Shown here in pieces: positions 1 through 7,143 of a stretch of DNA of 64,000 nucleotides (within the stretch, counting starts at the first letter, position 1; each line of letters starts with the position of its first letter). Made by a program: the position numbers and the translations under genes. Source of the stretch: an uncultured Marinomonas sp. (GTDB taxonomy: Bacteria; Pseudomonadota; Gammaproteobacteria; Pseudomonadales; Marinomonadaceae); assembly GCA_947493575.1 (NCBI GenBank), contig CANLRQ010000002.1:1-64000 (forward strand), given 5' to 3'. The notes under the pieces are model-generated. The model did not search any database. It saw only the letters and a list, made by a program, of their open reading frames with translations, and was not told the origin of the DNA.

Positions 1-1
1 A

Positions 2-22
2 TTCCCACGAAGATCGTGGGAA
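2..22. repeat. Palindromic intergenic repeat, copy 1
   Basis: A 9-bp perfect stem (TTCCCACGA / TCGTGGGAA) closes an AGA loop and is followed by AACTAGT-type sequence. The same element recurs at 1614-1634 with the innermost pair changed from A-T to G-C, so both copies keep a full 9-bp stem. This fits REP-like extragenic palindromes; the family itself was not identified. Confidence 0.7.
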
Positions 23-58
23 CTAGTAAAAGGTGGATTTAATCAAAGAGGCAGATTT

Positions 59-115
59 GTCGGCCTGAAGGCCGGACCTACGCAAGCAGAAAAGACGAAG
101 GCTTTTTGCTTTGTG
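59..115. repeat. Mosaic intergenic repeat: GGCC hairpin plus GACGAAGGC module
   Basis: A hairpin CGGCC-TGAA-GGCCG (61-74) is followed by GACCTACG and then by a module with the core AAAAGACGAAGGCTTTTTGC (90-109). The hairpin type recurs at 1814-1836 and the module at about 1639-1663 and 1749-1780. The modules occur in different orders, which indicates a mosaic family of non-coding repeats rather than one tandem duplication. Confidence 0.65.
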
Positions 116-446
116 AATAACCCACTGTGTTGTCACCAGCTAAAAATGTTGTCATTCTCTTCATAAAGGAACATTATTTACTCAGCAATATACTCATGGT
201 GAAGTGATGCCAGCTTACGCTGTTTCAGCGGGATAAATTCCTCCAAAACCCAGAAAAGATCAAAAAACATACAGTGATAAGTGGATTTTGACTAATCCAC
301 TTCACCGTACTCAGCTTGATGATCGATAGCCTGATTTAAAAGAGCCCCTCAGACGCTATTACCCCCAAATCTATTCCCTATCTGGGGGTTTGGGTTAATT
401 TGTTGTATTGTAATTTTAATTTAATGCGTTTAAGCTTAGTACACAT
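116..446. other. Intergenic sequence without a recognisable gene
   Basis: No reading frame here resembles a known protein. The only structure seen is an inverted repeat CCCCCA (362-367) / TGGGGG (383-388), followed by AT-rich sequence that may hold the promoter of the NYN gene; no convincing -35/-10 pair could be fixed by eye. Confidence 0.5.
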
Positions 447-476
447 ATACAAATTAGCTCTATTACTAATTTGTAT
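447..476. promoter_or_regulatory. Perfect 11-bp inverted repeat upstream of the NYN gene
   Basis: ATACAAATTAG (447-457) and CTAATTTGTAT (466-476) are perfect inverted repeats separated by 8 bases. The element lies about 80 bp before the NYN start. It could be an operator for a dimeric regulator or the first hairpin of the leader RNA; the sequence alone does not decide. Confidence 0.5.
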
Positions 477-485
477 TAGACATAC

Positions 486-545
486 AGCCTTTGGCGACTC
501 CTCCCACAATAAGGGAAGTGACGACCCAGAGGCTTTTTCGTTTTT
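486..545 (+). terminator. Intrinsic-terminator-like leader hairpin directly before the NYN RBS
   Basis: AGCCTTTGG (486-494) pairs with CCAGAGGCT (526-534) with one G-U wobble. It encloses a second short stem (500-505 with 513-518, one mismatch) and is followed by T-runs at 534-538 and 541-545. The ribosome binding site AGGGAGG (546-552) starts at the next base. A terminator inside a leader normally means either the end of a short upstream RNA or an attenuator controlling the downstream gene. Confidence 0.5.
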
Positions 546-557
546 AGGGAGGAATAA

Positions 558-1241
558 ATGGCTCAAAGAACCGTAGCTATATTTGTTGACGCAGGTTTTT
601 TCACAAGACTGTATACAAAGATAGCAGATCCAAATATGCAAGTAGAGCCAGTCCGTTTAGCAAAAGCAATGTGGCACTATTGGATTAAGCATGTAGACCG
701 AAAAAATGGCGAGCAACTTTATAGGATATATTTCTATGATTGTCCTCCCTTATCACACAAAGCACACCACCCAATTACAAATCAGTTAATTGATTTTTCA
801 AAAAGTGATATAACAAAGTATAAAAATGAACTTCATGAAGCTTTACTTCATCAGCCTTATGTTGCATGCCGAATGGGGCATTTGAGCTCATCAGATAATG
901 AATGGGGGTTCATCCGTAAAGACAAAGTCCACAACTTCAATAAATTAATTCGTGGGGAAGTTGATCCTAAAGATATTAATCCAAATAATGTTTCATTAAG
1001 GCCCAGACAGAAAGGCGTTGATATGAAGTTAGGTGTTGATATCACAAGTGTAGTGCTCAAAAAATTAGCCAATAAGATTGTTTTAATATCCGGAGATAGT
1101 GACTTTGTACCTGCAGCAAAGTTAGCCCGAATTGAGGGAGCGCACTTTATCCTTGATGCAATGGGAAGAGATGTCAAAGGTGGGTTAGCTGAACACATTG
1201 ACGGATTAAAAAGCTTTATGAGCCAGATAAAGCCCCTTTGA
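558..1241 (+). CDS. NYN-domain (LabA/DUF88-like) putative ribonuclease
   Basis: The 227-residue protein has the PIN-like NYN fold signatures: an N-terminal strand ending in D11 (FVDAGFF), a K-x-x-D motif at K152-D155 followed by D161, and SGDSDF with D180 and D182. These acidic residues are expected to bind the metal ion in a nuclease active site. No signal peptide or membrane segment is visible, so it should act in the cytoplasm. The start is fixed by AGGGAGG five bases before the ATG. The gene stands alone between repeat-rich non-coding stretches, behind a hairpin and T-tract leader. Family membership is clear; the RNA substrate and biological role are unknown. Confidence 0.85.
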   Translation: MAQRTVAIFVDAGFFTRLYTKIADPNMQVEPVRLAKAMWHYWIKHVDRKNGEQLYRIYFYDCPPLSHKAHHPITNQLIDFSKSDITKYKNELHEALLHQPYVACRMGHLSSSDNEWGFIRKDKVHNFNKLIRGEVDPKDINPNNVSLRPRQKGVDMKLGVDITSVVLKKLANKIVLISGDSDFVPAAKLARIEGAHFILDAMGRDVKGGLAEHIDGLKSFMSQIKPL

Positions 1242-1433
1242 TCATGCCGCGCTCTTGTTTACACATTTTCTAACACCTTCAAAAAACCCATAAAAAATTG
1301 AAAATAAGAAAATTATAAGTTTTTCCACAAAACCAAAAACAGGGAAAACGAGAATGCGGGTTATATCGTTTATCCACAGCGCGTTATTTATGACAAAGAA
1401 CGATCCATGAATGCTTATGTATTGATACTAAAA

Positions 1434-1445
1434 GACCTTTGCACG
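1434..1445. mobile_element. Possible insertion-sequence end remnant
   Basis: GACCTTTGCACG matches the inverted ends of the three MITE-like elements further right in the window (29957, 58420, 60334), but no partner end is nearby and the following sequence differs. It is best read as a decayed end of an element with similar termini. Confidence 0.3.
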
Positions 1446-1613
1446 GTAAGACCTCACTCAAACAAAATTCCTAACCGCGCGTTTTTGAGGTATTTAGGCT
1501 TATATTTAGACCTTATTACGTCAAATGATATCTATCTCTGGGACAATCGGTGTTTTTTTCGCTCCTAGAGGATTACTTGACCATTACAGGTGCCGCTAAT
1601 AACATGGTATGAA

Positions 1614-1634
1614 TTCCCACGGAGACCGTGGGAA
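1614..1634. repeat. Palindromic intergenic repeat, copy 2
   Basis: TTCCCACGG-AGA-CCGTGGGAA, 9-bp stem. Compared with copy 1 (2-22), two substitutions fall at paired positions and preserve pairing. It is followed by the same AACTAGTAAAA and then directly by the GACGAAGGCTTTTTGCTTTGTG module (about 1639-1663), which in the first copy lies some 60 bp further away. Confidence 0.7.
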
Positions 1635-1748
1635 CTAGTAAAAAGACGAAGGCTTTTTGCTTTGTGATGAATACCCCACTTTGTTGCAAACCGCTTCATA
1701 ATGTCGGAAGGCTCCTGTGGCTTTTCCAATCTACCTGACGACAGTGAC

Positions 1749-1836
1749 GCAAGCAGAAAAGACGAAGGCTTTGCTGCGTGTGATTATTCGGCGTGGTGGT
1801 GGTTGAGAGTGCCGTCAGCCTGAAGACTGACCTACG
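1749..1836. repeat. Mosaic intergenic repeat, third module copy
   Basis: GCAAGCAGAAAAGACGAAGG starts at 1749 as at 82, followed by a TCAG...CTGA hairpin (1815-1830) and GACCTACG as at 75-82. The module order is reversed relative to the left copy. Confidence 0.6.
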
Positions 1837-1986
1837 TAAATACTGCTTTTAGAAACGAGAACAAAACAATTTTTGAGTTTTTAATTGACTCTTAATCTTG
1901 TATTAGGCAGGATTGACATTCAAATTTTAGAATACAAACATCAAATAATCATGAACTTACTTTCTTATAAACAACCAGCAAAAAAA

Positions 1987-2008
1987 TGTAAGGTGAATAA
2001 ACCTTGCA
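1987..2008 (+). other. Small hairpin in the dapA leader
   Basis: TGTAAGGT and ACCTTGCA pair over eight positions (one G-U) around a six-base loop. It lies about 105 bp before dapA. Its role is unknown; the leader does not show the long multi-helix layout expected of a lysine riboswitch. Confidence 0.3.
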
Positions 2009-2113
2009 TCACGGCTGCTCGTTTAAAGTAATCATACTTAACCTCGACAGCCAGCAGGTTGTGAGGAGCCTTATCCCTTTCCTGATTGGCGTCATAATTT
2101 ATAGGACGAATTT

Positions 2114-2986
2114 ATGTTCCGCGGCGCAATTACAGCTTTAGTTACCCCTTTCATTAACGGTCAACTTGACGAAGATGCACTAAGACGCATCGTACGTTGG
2201 CAGATAGAAGAAGGCATCAATGGACTCGTACCTGTAGGTACAACCGGAGAATCTCCCACTCTATCGGAAGCAGAGCATAAACGCGTCATCGAGATTACAG
2301 CAGAAGAAGCCAATGGCCGCGTTCCTGTGATTGCAGGTGCAGGTTCAAATAATCCAGTTGAAGCTGTTGAATATTCCCATCATGCACAAAAATCAGGGGC
2401 AGATGCCACATTACACGTAGCAGGTTATTACAATAAACCAAACCAAGCAGGCCTGTACGAGCACTACCGTTATGTCCATGATAATTCTGAACTGCCCATC
2501 ATTGTTTATAATATTCCACCCCGTGCCATTGTCGGTGTTGAAGCGGAAACAATGGCAAAGTTGGCCGAGCTACCAAGAATTGTCGGCGTAAAGGATGCAA
2601 CAGGGGATTTAACTCGACCAATCCAAGAAAGAGCACTGATTGAAAAAGAGTTTAGTTATTTGAGTGGCGATGACTTAACCTCCGTAGCTTACAATGCAGG
2701 CGGAGGCAATGGTTGTATCTCTGTAACATCCAACATTGCCCCAAGACAAGTAGCAGAATTACAAGCTCTGTGCCTTGAAGGAAACTTCTTAAAAGCACAG
2801 GCTCTGCAAGATAAACTGTTTGCATTGCACAGTGCGCTATTCTGCGAGCCAAGCCCAGCTGGGGTAAAATATGGCATGTCTTTATTAAACTTATGTTCAG
2901 AAGAATGTCGCTTACCCGTTATGCCATTAAGTGAGCAAAGCAAAGCAAAAATCAAAAAAGTCATGCAAGCACTGAATATTATCTAA
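2114..2986 (+). CDS. dapA: 4-hydroxy-tetrahydrodipicolinate synthase
   Basis: DapA condenses pyruvate with aspartate semialdehyde, the committed step of lysine and diaminopimelate synthesis. The 290-residue length is normal for this cytoplasmic TIM-barrel enzyme. The Schiff-base lysine is K160 (VGVKDATGDL), Tyr132 lies in VYNIPPR, and TTGE (43-46) forms the carboxylate-binding loop. AGGACGAA upstream supports the ATG at 2114. It is monocistronic here, with a long upstream region and a 222-bp gap of hairpins downstream; dapC, dapD and dapE lie together at about 28.7-33 kb. Confidence 0.97.
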   Translation: MFRGAITALVTPFINGQLDEDALRRIVRWQIEEGINGLVPVGTTGESPTLSEAEHKRVIEITAEEANGRVPVIAGAGSNNPVEAVEYSHHAQKSGADATLHVAGYYNKPNQAGLYEHYRYVHDNSELPIIVYNIPPRAIVGVEAETMAKLAELPRIVGVKDATGDLTRPIQERALIEKEFSYLSGDDLTSVAYNAGGGNGCISVTSNIAPRQVAELQALCLEGNFLKAQALQDKLFALHSALFCEPSPAGVKYGMSLLNLCSEECRLPVMPLSEQSKAKIKKVMQALNII

Positions 2987-3017
2987 CATCTATCGCCCAA
3001 TCCTTATCTGAAAACTT

Positions 3018-3074
3018 TTATCAACTAAAAGCAAATTCATAAAAATTTTACTTGAATCTTCTTTTAGTTGATAA
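3018..3074. other. 14-bp perfect inverted repeat downstream of dapA
   Basis: TTATCAACTAAAAG (3018-3031) and CTTTTAGTTGATAA (3061-3074) are perfect inverted repeats around a 29-bp AT-rich spacer. There is no T-tract, so a classical terminator is unlikely. It is the first of three consecutive hairpins between dapA and the transporter gene. Confidence 0.55.
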
Positions 3075-3077
3075 GCA

Positions 3078-3100
3078 CAATATGAACACCACTCATATTG
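3078..3100. other. 8-bp inverted repeat
   Basis: CAATATGA and TCATATTG surround a seven-base loop. This is the second hairpin of the cluster upstream of the MFS gene. Confidence 0.45.
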
Positions 3101-3131
3101 TCGTGATTAAATACCACTTCAAACACATCCA

Positions 3132-3157
3132 CCACTATCAAACTTTTGATATAGTGG
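3132..3157. other. Bulged hairpin upstream of the MFS gene
   Basis: CCACTAT-CAAA pairs with TTTG-ATAGTGG, with a two-base AT bulge. It lies about 50 bp before the MFS start and could be an operator or part of the leader. Confidence 0.4.
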
Positions 3158-3208
3158 AATGACTGTATTTCATACTATTGAACCTTACTCATATAGGATA
3201 TAAACACC

Positions 3209-4384
3209 ATGTTAGGAATCACGGTTTGGGGACTTGCTTTAGGACAAGCTCTATTAATCACAGGGAATATCTTACTTGTTTCAGTGACCGCACTCATTGG
3301 CCATAAATTAGCCCCAAGTTTATCATGGGCAACCCTACCCATCGCCATACAGTTTTTAGGTCTTATGGGAATCACTCTACCTGCGGCATTTATGATGAAG
3401 GCATTAGGCAGAAAGAAAGGTTTTTTTATTGGTAACCTAATTGGTGTTGCTGGTGCAAGTTTGGCATTTTATGCCTTACAAAATGCCCATTTCGTCCTAT
3501 TTTGCCTCTCAACACTGCTACTAGGTATGGCAATTGGTGTGGGCCAACAATACCGTTTTGCTGCCATTGAAAATGCACCAAGTGATAAAACCCCTCAAGC
3601 CATTAGCTTAGTTATGGGAGCCGGTGTCATTGCAGCGGTGCTTGGTCCAAATATGGCGATTTGGGCGGAGTATACCTTTCCAGAAACCCAGTATTTGGGA
3701 GCCTTCGCCGCGCTATTCGCTCTCTATGCTTTTACCACCTTACTTATCCTAGTTTTACCTCTAAAACAGCCAACAACAGAAGAACAGAGTGGCACACCTA
3801 GGTCTTACGCTACCTTGTTAAAACAACCAAATCTTATCGCGGCTCTCACATCGGGTGCGATCGGATATGGCGTAATGACGCTAGTAATGACAGCAACACC
3901 TCTGGCCATGCATGGACATGGATTTCATTTTGGCAGCACAGCAACCGTTATCCAATGGCACGTATTGGGTATGTTCGCACCTTCATTTTTCACAGGTAAG
4001 TTAATTCAAAAATTTGGCACAACCAGCATTATACAAACAGGTTGCCTGCTATTAATCCTTTGTGTTTTGCTGAATCAATTAGGCACGAGTTATTGGCACT
4101 TCTGGATTGCCTTGCTTTTCCTTGGCATTGGATGGAACTTTACCTTTATCGGAGCGACAACGTTACTCACCAAAACCTATCAACCCGCAGACAAAGCAAA
4201 AGTCCAAGGACTAAACGACTTTCTGGTTTTCACTGGCGCAACCATAGGCAGTGTACTGGCAGGCTATTGGCAAAACCTATACGGTTGGGAAATACTGAAC
4301 TTACTGATGCTGCCTTTTATTGTTGCCGCTATGATTAGTGTGTGGATAAGCACAAGAAAACCGCTTTCAATAAAGCCCGCCTAG
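3209..4384 (+). CDS. Major facilitator superfamily transporter
   Basis: A 391-residue, very hydrophobic protein with the layout of a 12-helix MFS permease: two six-helix halves joined by a polar loop near residues 190-205. A motif-A-like loop (LGRKKGFFIG, about residues 66-75) follows helix 2. It acts in the inner membrane. The substrate cannot be told from the sequence, and no regulator or enzyme gene sits next to it. A small membrane protein gene follows 40 bp downstream and may be co-transcribed. Confidence 0.85.
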   Translation: MLGITVWGLALGQALLITGNILLVSVTALIGHKLAPSLSWATLPIAIQFLGLMGITLPAAFMMKALGRKKGFFIGNLIGVAGASLAFYALQNAHFVLFCLSTLLLGMAIGVGQQYRFAAIENAPSDKTPQAISLVMGAGVIAAVLGPNMAIWAEYTFPETQYLGAFAALFALYAFTTLLILVLPLKQPTTEEQSGTPRSYATLLKQPNLIAALTSGAIGYGVMTLVMTATPLAMHGHGFHFGSTATVIQWHVLGMFAPSFFTGKLIQKFGTTSIIQTGCLLLILCVLLNQLGTSYWHFWIALLFLGIGWNFTFIGATTLLTKTYQPADKAKVQGLNDFLVFTGATIGSVLAGYWQNLYGWEILNLLMLPFIVAAMISVWISTRKPLSIKPA

Positions 4385-4424
4385 ATTTAAACTAGGCGAC
4401 CTAAGTTACTAATTGGAAAACAAT

Positions 4425-4652
4425 ATGGCAAAGCAAGGTTCTGGCGGCAATGTTCTCGCCGCAATTTTAAATATTTTTGTTCCCGGTCTAGGACAGCTTG
4501 TCCAAGGTCGTCTTTTTAAAGCAGTACTGTTCTTTATTGTGGCAGCCACTTGTTACGCTTTAAGCGCAACCATCATTCTATTTTTTATGTGGATTGTTGG
4601 GGCACTGGTGCACTTATGGTCTATTATTGATGCGGCAAGATACTCTAACTAG
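4425..4652 (+). CDS. Small TM2-like membrane protein
   Basis: A 75-residue protein with two hydrophobic segments. PGLGQLVQGR before the first and LWSIIDAA after the second resemble TM2-domain type small membrane proteins (a Gly-rich turn, then a helix pair ending in an acidic residue). The ATG at 4425 is preferred over an in-frame TTG twelve bases upstream because GGAA lies six bases before it. The stop codon is part of a strong hairpin. Function unknown. Confidence 0.7.
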   Translation: MAKQGSGGNVLAAILNIFVPGLGQLVQGRLFKAVLFFIVAATCYALSATIILFFMWIVGALVHLWSIIDAARYSN

Positions 4653-4665
4653 AGTATCTTGTTTT
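4637..4665 (+). terminator. Intrinsic terminator between the small membrane protein gene and tilS
   Basis: A perfect 10-bp stem AAGATACTCT / AGAGTATCTT with an AACT loop is followed by GTTTT. It overlaps the stop codon of the upstream plus-strand gene and ends at the tilS stop codon (convergent genes). Confidence 0.8.
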
Positions 4666-5980
4666 ACGGCCTATCTGCACTCATCTTCCACGAAAAACCT
4701 TTTTCATCCTCTGCTGTTTCTTTACGAGGAAAAGCCATCGTTAAATTTGGCTGCCACTTTATCTCGACATTGTCTTGGTGGGGATTCACCCACAGATTGC
4801 CAATTGCAAGTAGCTCATCATTTTGAAAAATATAGGGCAAATGCTCTCGCCACCAAAGAGGAATTTGCTGATCATTAAACCACTTCTTTAATGATCTATG
4901 TTTCCCTGATGGCATGAGCAAGTCTATTTGGTTAGGTCGATCTCGTATCTCTAAACGTCCCTCGGCAATGACCGATAAGCAATCAAAAGCTCGATTTATG
5001 CCTTCTCCGGATTGAATGCACATTGTTTCAACAGGCTCATCTTGGGGCAATACATATAAACACTGTCGAAAGCGTTGCAAGCGCTTACCTGACAACTCAA
5101 TGTTTGGTTGTTGCCCTGCACTTGCCGACATACTAAAAGCCAAGTTTTTTAACTGTTCGTAGGTTCCATTAACGTTTCTATCTCTTAAAAAGGCTTGTAG
5201 CCAAAAAACCTGCTCTTCCATAGGTAGAGTTGGCAAATCCGCTAAGCGCAGCCCTCCCCATTTGTTTAATCTCTGTTGAATAAAAGAAGCGGTAAAATAA
5301 TCCAGCATTTTATAATCGACATTCACTCTCTTTGCCGTATTAGACAAATGCTCATCAATCGAGGGGGACAACTCTCGCAGTTGAGGCAGGACATCATGCC
5401 TAATTTTATTTCGACTAAAACGCACGTCATCATTTGATTCATCCGTTACCCATGACAACTCGTGGCGCAATGCATAATCGTAAAGCACTTTCTTTGGAAA
5501 ATTCAGTAATGGACGCAATAAAAGCCCATTGGAAAAAGCTCTGCTATGTGGAATTCCGGACAGGCCTCTCCCTCCTGTACCTCGACATAGTCGAAATAAC
5601 AGAGTTTCCGCTTGGTCTCCCATATGGTGCCCAAGCACTAACACACTCCTAGAGGAAACATGTCCTGCAAAAGCCTTATAACGAGCCTCTCTTGCTTTTT
5701 CCTCCAAAGAACCCGAGTAAGAATTTAAATCAACATGATGAATATGCAGAGGAACATTAAGTGACTGACACAACTGCTTACAATGAAGCACCCAAGTGTC
5801 CGCATTCTCACTCAGGCCATGATGCACATGCACAGCAATGACTTGTTTATTTAATTTAAGCTGAACCAGAGAGTGCAACAATACGACTGAATCAACGCCT
5901 CCGCTCAGTCCAACCACAATGGTTTGAACGTCATCCGATTGCAAAAAAACAACATCTTCTTCTTTAAACTCAAAAGACAT
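4664..5980 (-). CDS. tilS: tRNA(Ile)-lysidine synthase
   Basis: TilS attaches lysine to C34 of the CAU-anticodon isoleucine tRNA so that it reads AUA codons. The 438-residue protein has the N-type ATP-pyrophosphatase P-loop SGGVDS at 26-31 and the HHMGDQAETLLFRL segment typical of TilS, followed by substrate-binding and C-terminal domains. Adjacency to accA and dnaE is as in Pseudomonas. A terminator downstream of accA (6035-6057) suggests tilS has its own promoter in the short gap. Confidence 0.95.
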   Translation of the reverse strand: MSFEFKEEDVVFLQSDDVQTIVVGLSGGVDSVVLLHSLVQLKLNKQVIAVHVHHGLSENADTWVLHCKQLCQSLNVPLHIHHVDLNSYSGSLEEKAREARYKAFAGHVSSRSVLVLGHHMGDQAETLLFRLCRGTGGRGLSGIPHSRAFSNGLLLRPLLNFPKKVLYDYALRHELSWVTDESNDDVRFSRNKIRHDVLPQLRELSPSIDEHLSNTAKRVNVDYKMLDYFTASFIQQRLNKWGGLRLADLPTLPMEEQVFWLQAFLRDRNVNGTYEQLKNLAFSMSASAGQQPNIELSGKRLQRFRQCLYVLPQDEPVETMCIQSGEGINRAFDCLSVIAEGRLEIRDRPNQIDLLMPSGKHRSLKKWFNDQQIPLWWREHLPYIFQNDELLAIGNLWVNPHQDNVEIKWQPNLTMAFPRKETAEDEKGFSWKMSADRP

Positions 5981-6034
5981 TCAATGGGTTCTCTCTATAA
6001 GGCTTTATTTCAAAATTTGGAGAGGTTAAAAACG

Positions 6035-6057
6035 AAAAAGCCCCCTAAAAAGGAGGC
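6035..6057 (-). terminator. Intrinsic terminator after accA
   Basis: On the minus strand GCCTCC-TTTTTA-GGGGGC (one G-U) is followed by TTTTTCG. It ends the lpxB-rnhB-dnaE-accA transcript before tilS. Confidence 0.85.
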
Positions 6058-6075
6058 CATTTTCAGCACAATATT

Positions 6076-7023
6076 TTATAAACCGTAAGACATTAAACGG
6101 TTGTAGCGACGCTCTAATAACTCGTCCATGCTGTATTCTCCCATACGCTCAAGCGCAGCAAGAATATTTTCTTTTAAGTTTTGTGCCATCTGTTCATGGG
6201 CAACATGAGCGCCACCCATAGTCTCGGTAACGATAGTATCGACTATACCAATTTCTTTTAGTCGATCCGATGTAATACCCATTGCTTTCGCAGCATCAGA
6301 AGCGCGGTCTGCGCTTTTCCATAAAATGGACGCACAACCTTCAGGAGAAATAACAGAATATGTGCCGTATTGCAGCATCATCAGTTCATCACACACACCG
6401 ATAGCCAATGCACCACCAGAACCACCTTCACCAATAACAGTTGAGATAATAGGTGTTTTTAAACGAGACATAACCGCTAGGTTATATGCAATGGCTTCAC
6501 TTTGACCACGTTCTTCTGCACCAATACCAGGATACGCCCCAGGGGTGTCAATCAAAGTAACGATTGGCATGTTAAAACGCTCTGCTGTTTCCATCAAACG
6601 TAATGCTTTACGGTAACCTTCAGGGCGAGGCATACCAAAGTTACGCAAAACTTTCTCTTTTACTTCACGGCCTTTTTGATGACCAATGACCATGACAGGT
6701 CGACCATCTAAACGAGCTATTCCTCCAACAATGGCTCTGTCATCAGCATAATGACGATCACCGTGCATTTCTTCAAAATCAGTAAATGCGTGTTGAATGT
6801 AATCCAATGTATAGGGACGTTTAGGATGACGAGCAAGTTGTGATACTTCCCATGCACCCAAGTTACTAAAAAGGCTCTGCGTTAACGCGACTTTCTTTTC
6901 TTCTAGACGACTGATTTCATCGCCTATATTAAGCTGATTGTCATTGCCAACTAATCGAAGTTCTTCAATTTTTTGCTCAAGTTCAGCAATTGGTTGTTCA
7001 AAAGGTAAATAATTTAAATTCAT
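6076..7023 (-). CDS. accA: Acetyl-CoA carboxylase carboxyltransferase, alpha subunit
   Basis: AccA forms with AccD the carboxyltransferase that makes malonyl-CoA for fatty acid synthesis. The crotonase-like fold is evident from the [16 protein letters not shown] oxyanion-loop region and [14 protein letters not shown]. The ATG at 7023 ([16 protein letters not shown]) is preferred over a GTG nine bases upstream because it matches the usual AccA N-terminus, giving 315 residues. It follows dnaE on the same strand, 120 bp downstream. Confidence 0.96.
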   Translation of the reverse strand: MNLNYLPFEQPIAELEQKIEELRLVGNDNQLNIGDEISRLEEKKVALTQSLFSNLGAWEVSQLARHPKRPYTLDYIQHAFTDFEEMHGDRHYADDRAIVGGIARLDGRPVMVIGHQKGREVKEKVLRNFGMPRPEGYRKALRLMETAERFNMPIVTLIDTPGAYPGIGAEERGQSEAIAYNLAVMSRLKTPIISTVIGEGGSGGALAIGVCDELMMLQYGTYSVISPEGCASILWKSADRASDAAKAMGITSDRLKEIGIVDTIVTETMGGAHVAHEQMAQNLKENILAALERMGEYSMDELLERRYNRLMSYGL

Positions 7024-7143
7024 GGTATACACACTGCTGCATGGTTCATTGAGAACAAAGAAAGCACAATACTTTATACTTCCCTTGCTATCCTTACTGC
7101 TACGATACTGTAGCGCTCTTATTCTGAATAACGATAAAATTGC

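Larger units (their letters stand above)
1242..2113. other. Large non-coding stretch with repeats
   Basis: No plausible gene was seen in these 872 bp. The stretch holds a possible insertion-sequence end (1434-1445), copies of the palindromic repeat (1614-1634), the GACGAAGGC modules (about 1639-1663 and 1749-1780) and the TCAG hairpin (1814-1836), plus the dapA leader with a hairpin at 1987-2008. A TTGACA sits at 1913-1918 but has no good -10 at normal spacing. Confidence 0.6.

Noticed and set aside
501..545. Known metabolite riboswitch in the NYN leader
   Set aside because: The hairpin was compared from memory with fluoride, guanidine, ZTP and preQ1 classes; no conserved core matched.
378..641. 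Minus-strand reading frame of 87 codons
   Set aside because: It covers the NYN leader hairpins and the NYN start on the other strand and resembles no protein; composition looks non-coding.
857..1198. Minus-strand frame of 113 codons
   Set aside because: It lies entirely inside the NYN gene in antisense; the NYN motifs are on the plus strand.
1920..2113. Lysine riboswitch upstream of dapA
   Set aside because: Looked for because of the long leader, but only one short hairpin is seen and the multi-helix layout of the L box is absent.
4042..4338. Plus-strand frame of 98 codons in the MFS gene
   Set aside because: Shadow frame inside the transporter, which has continuous membrane helices in its own frame.
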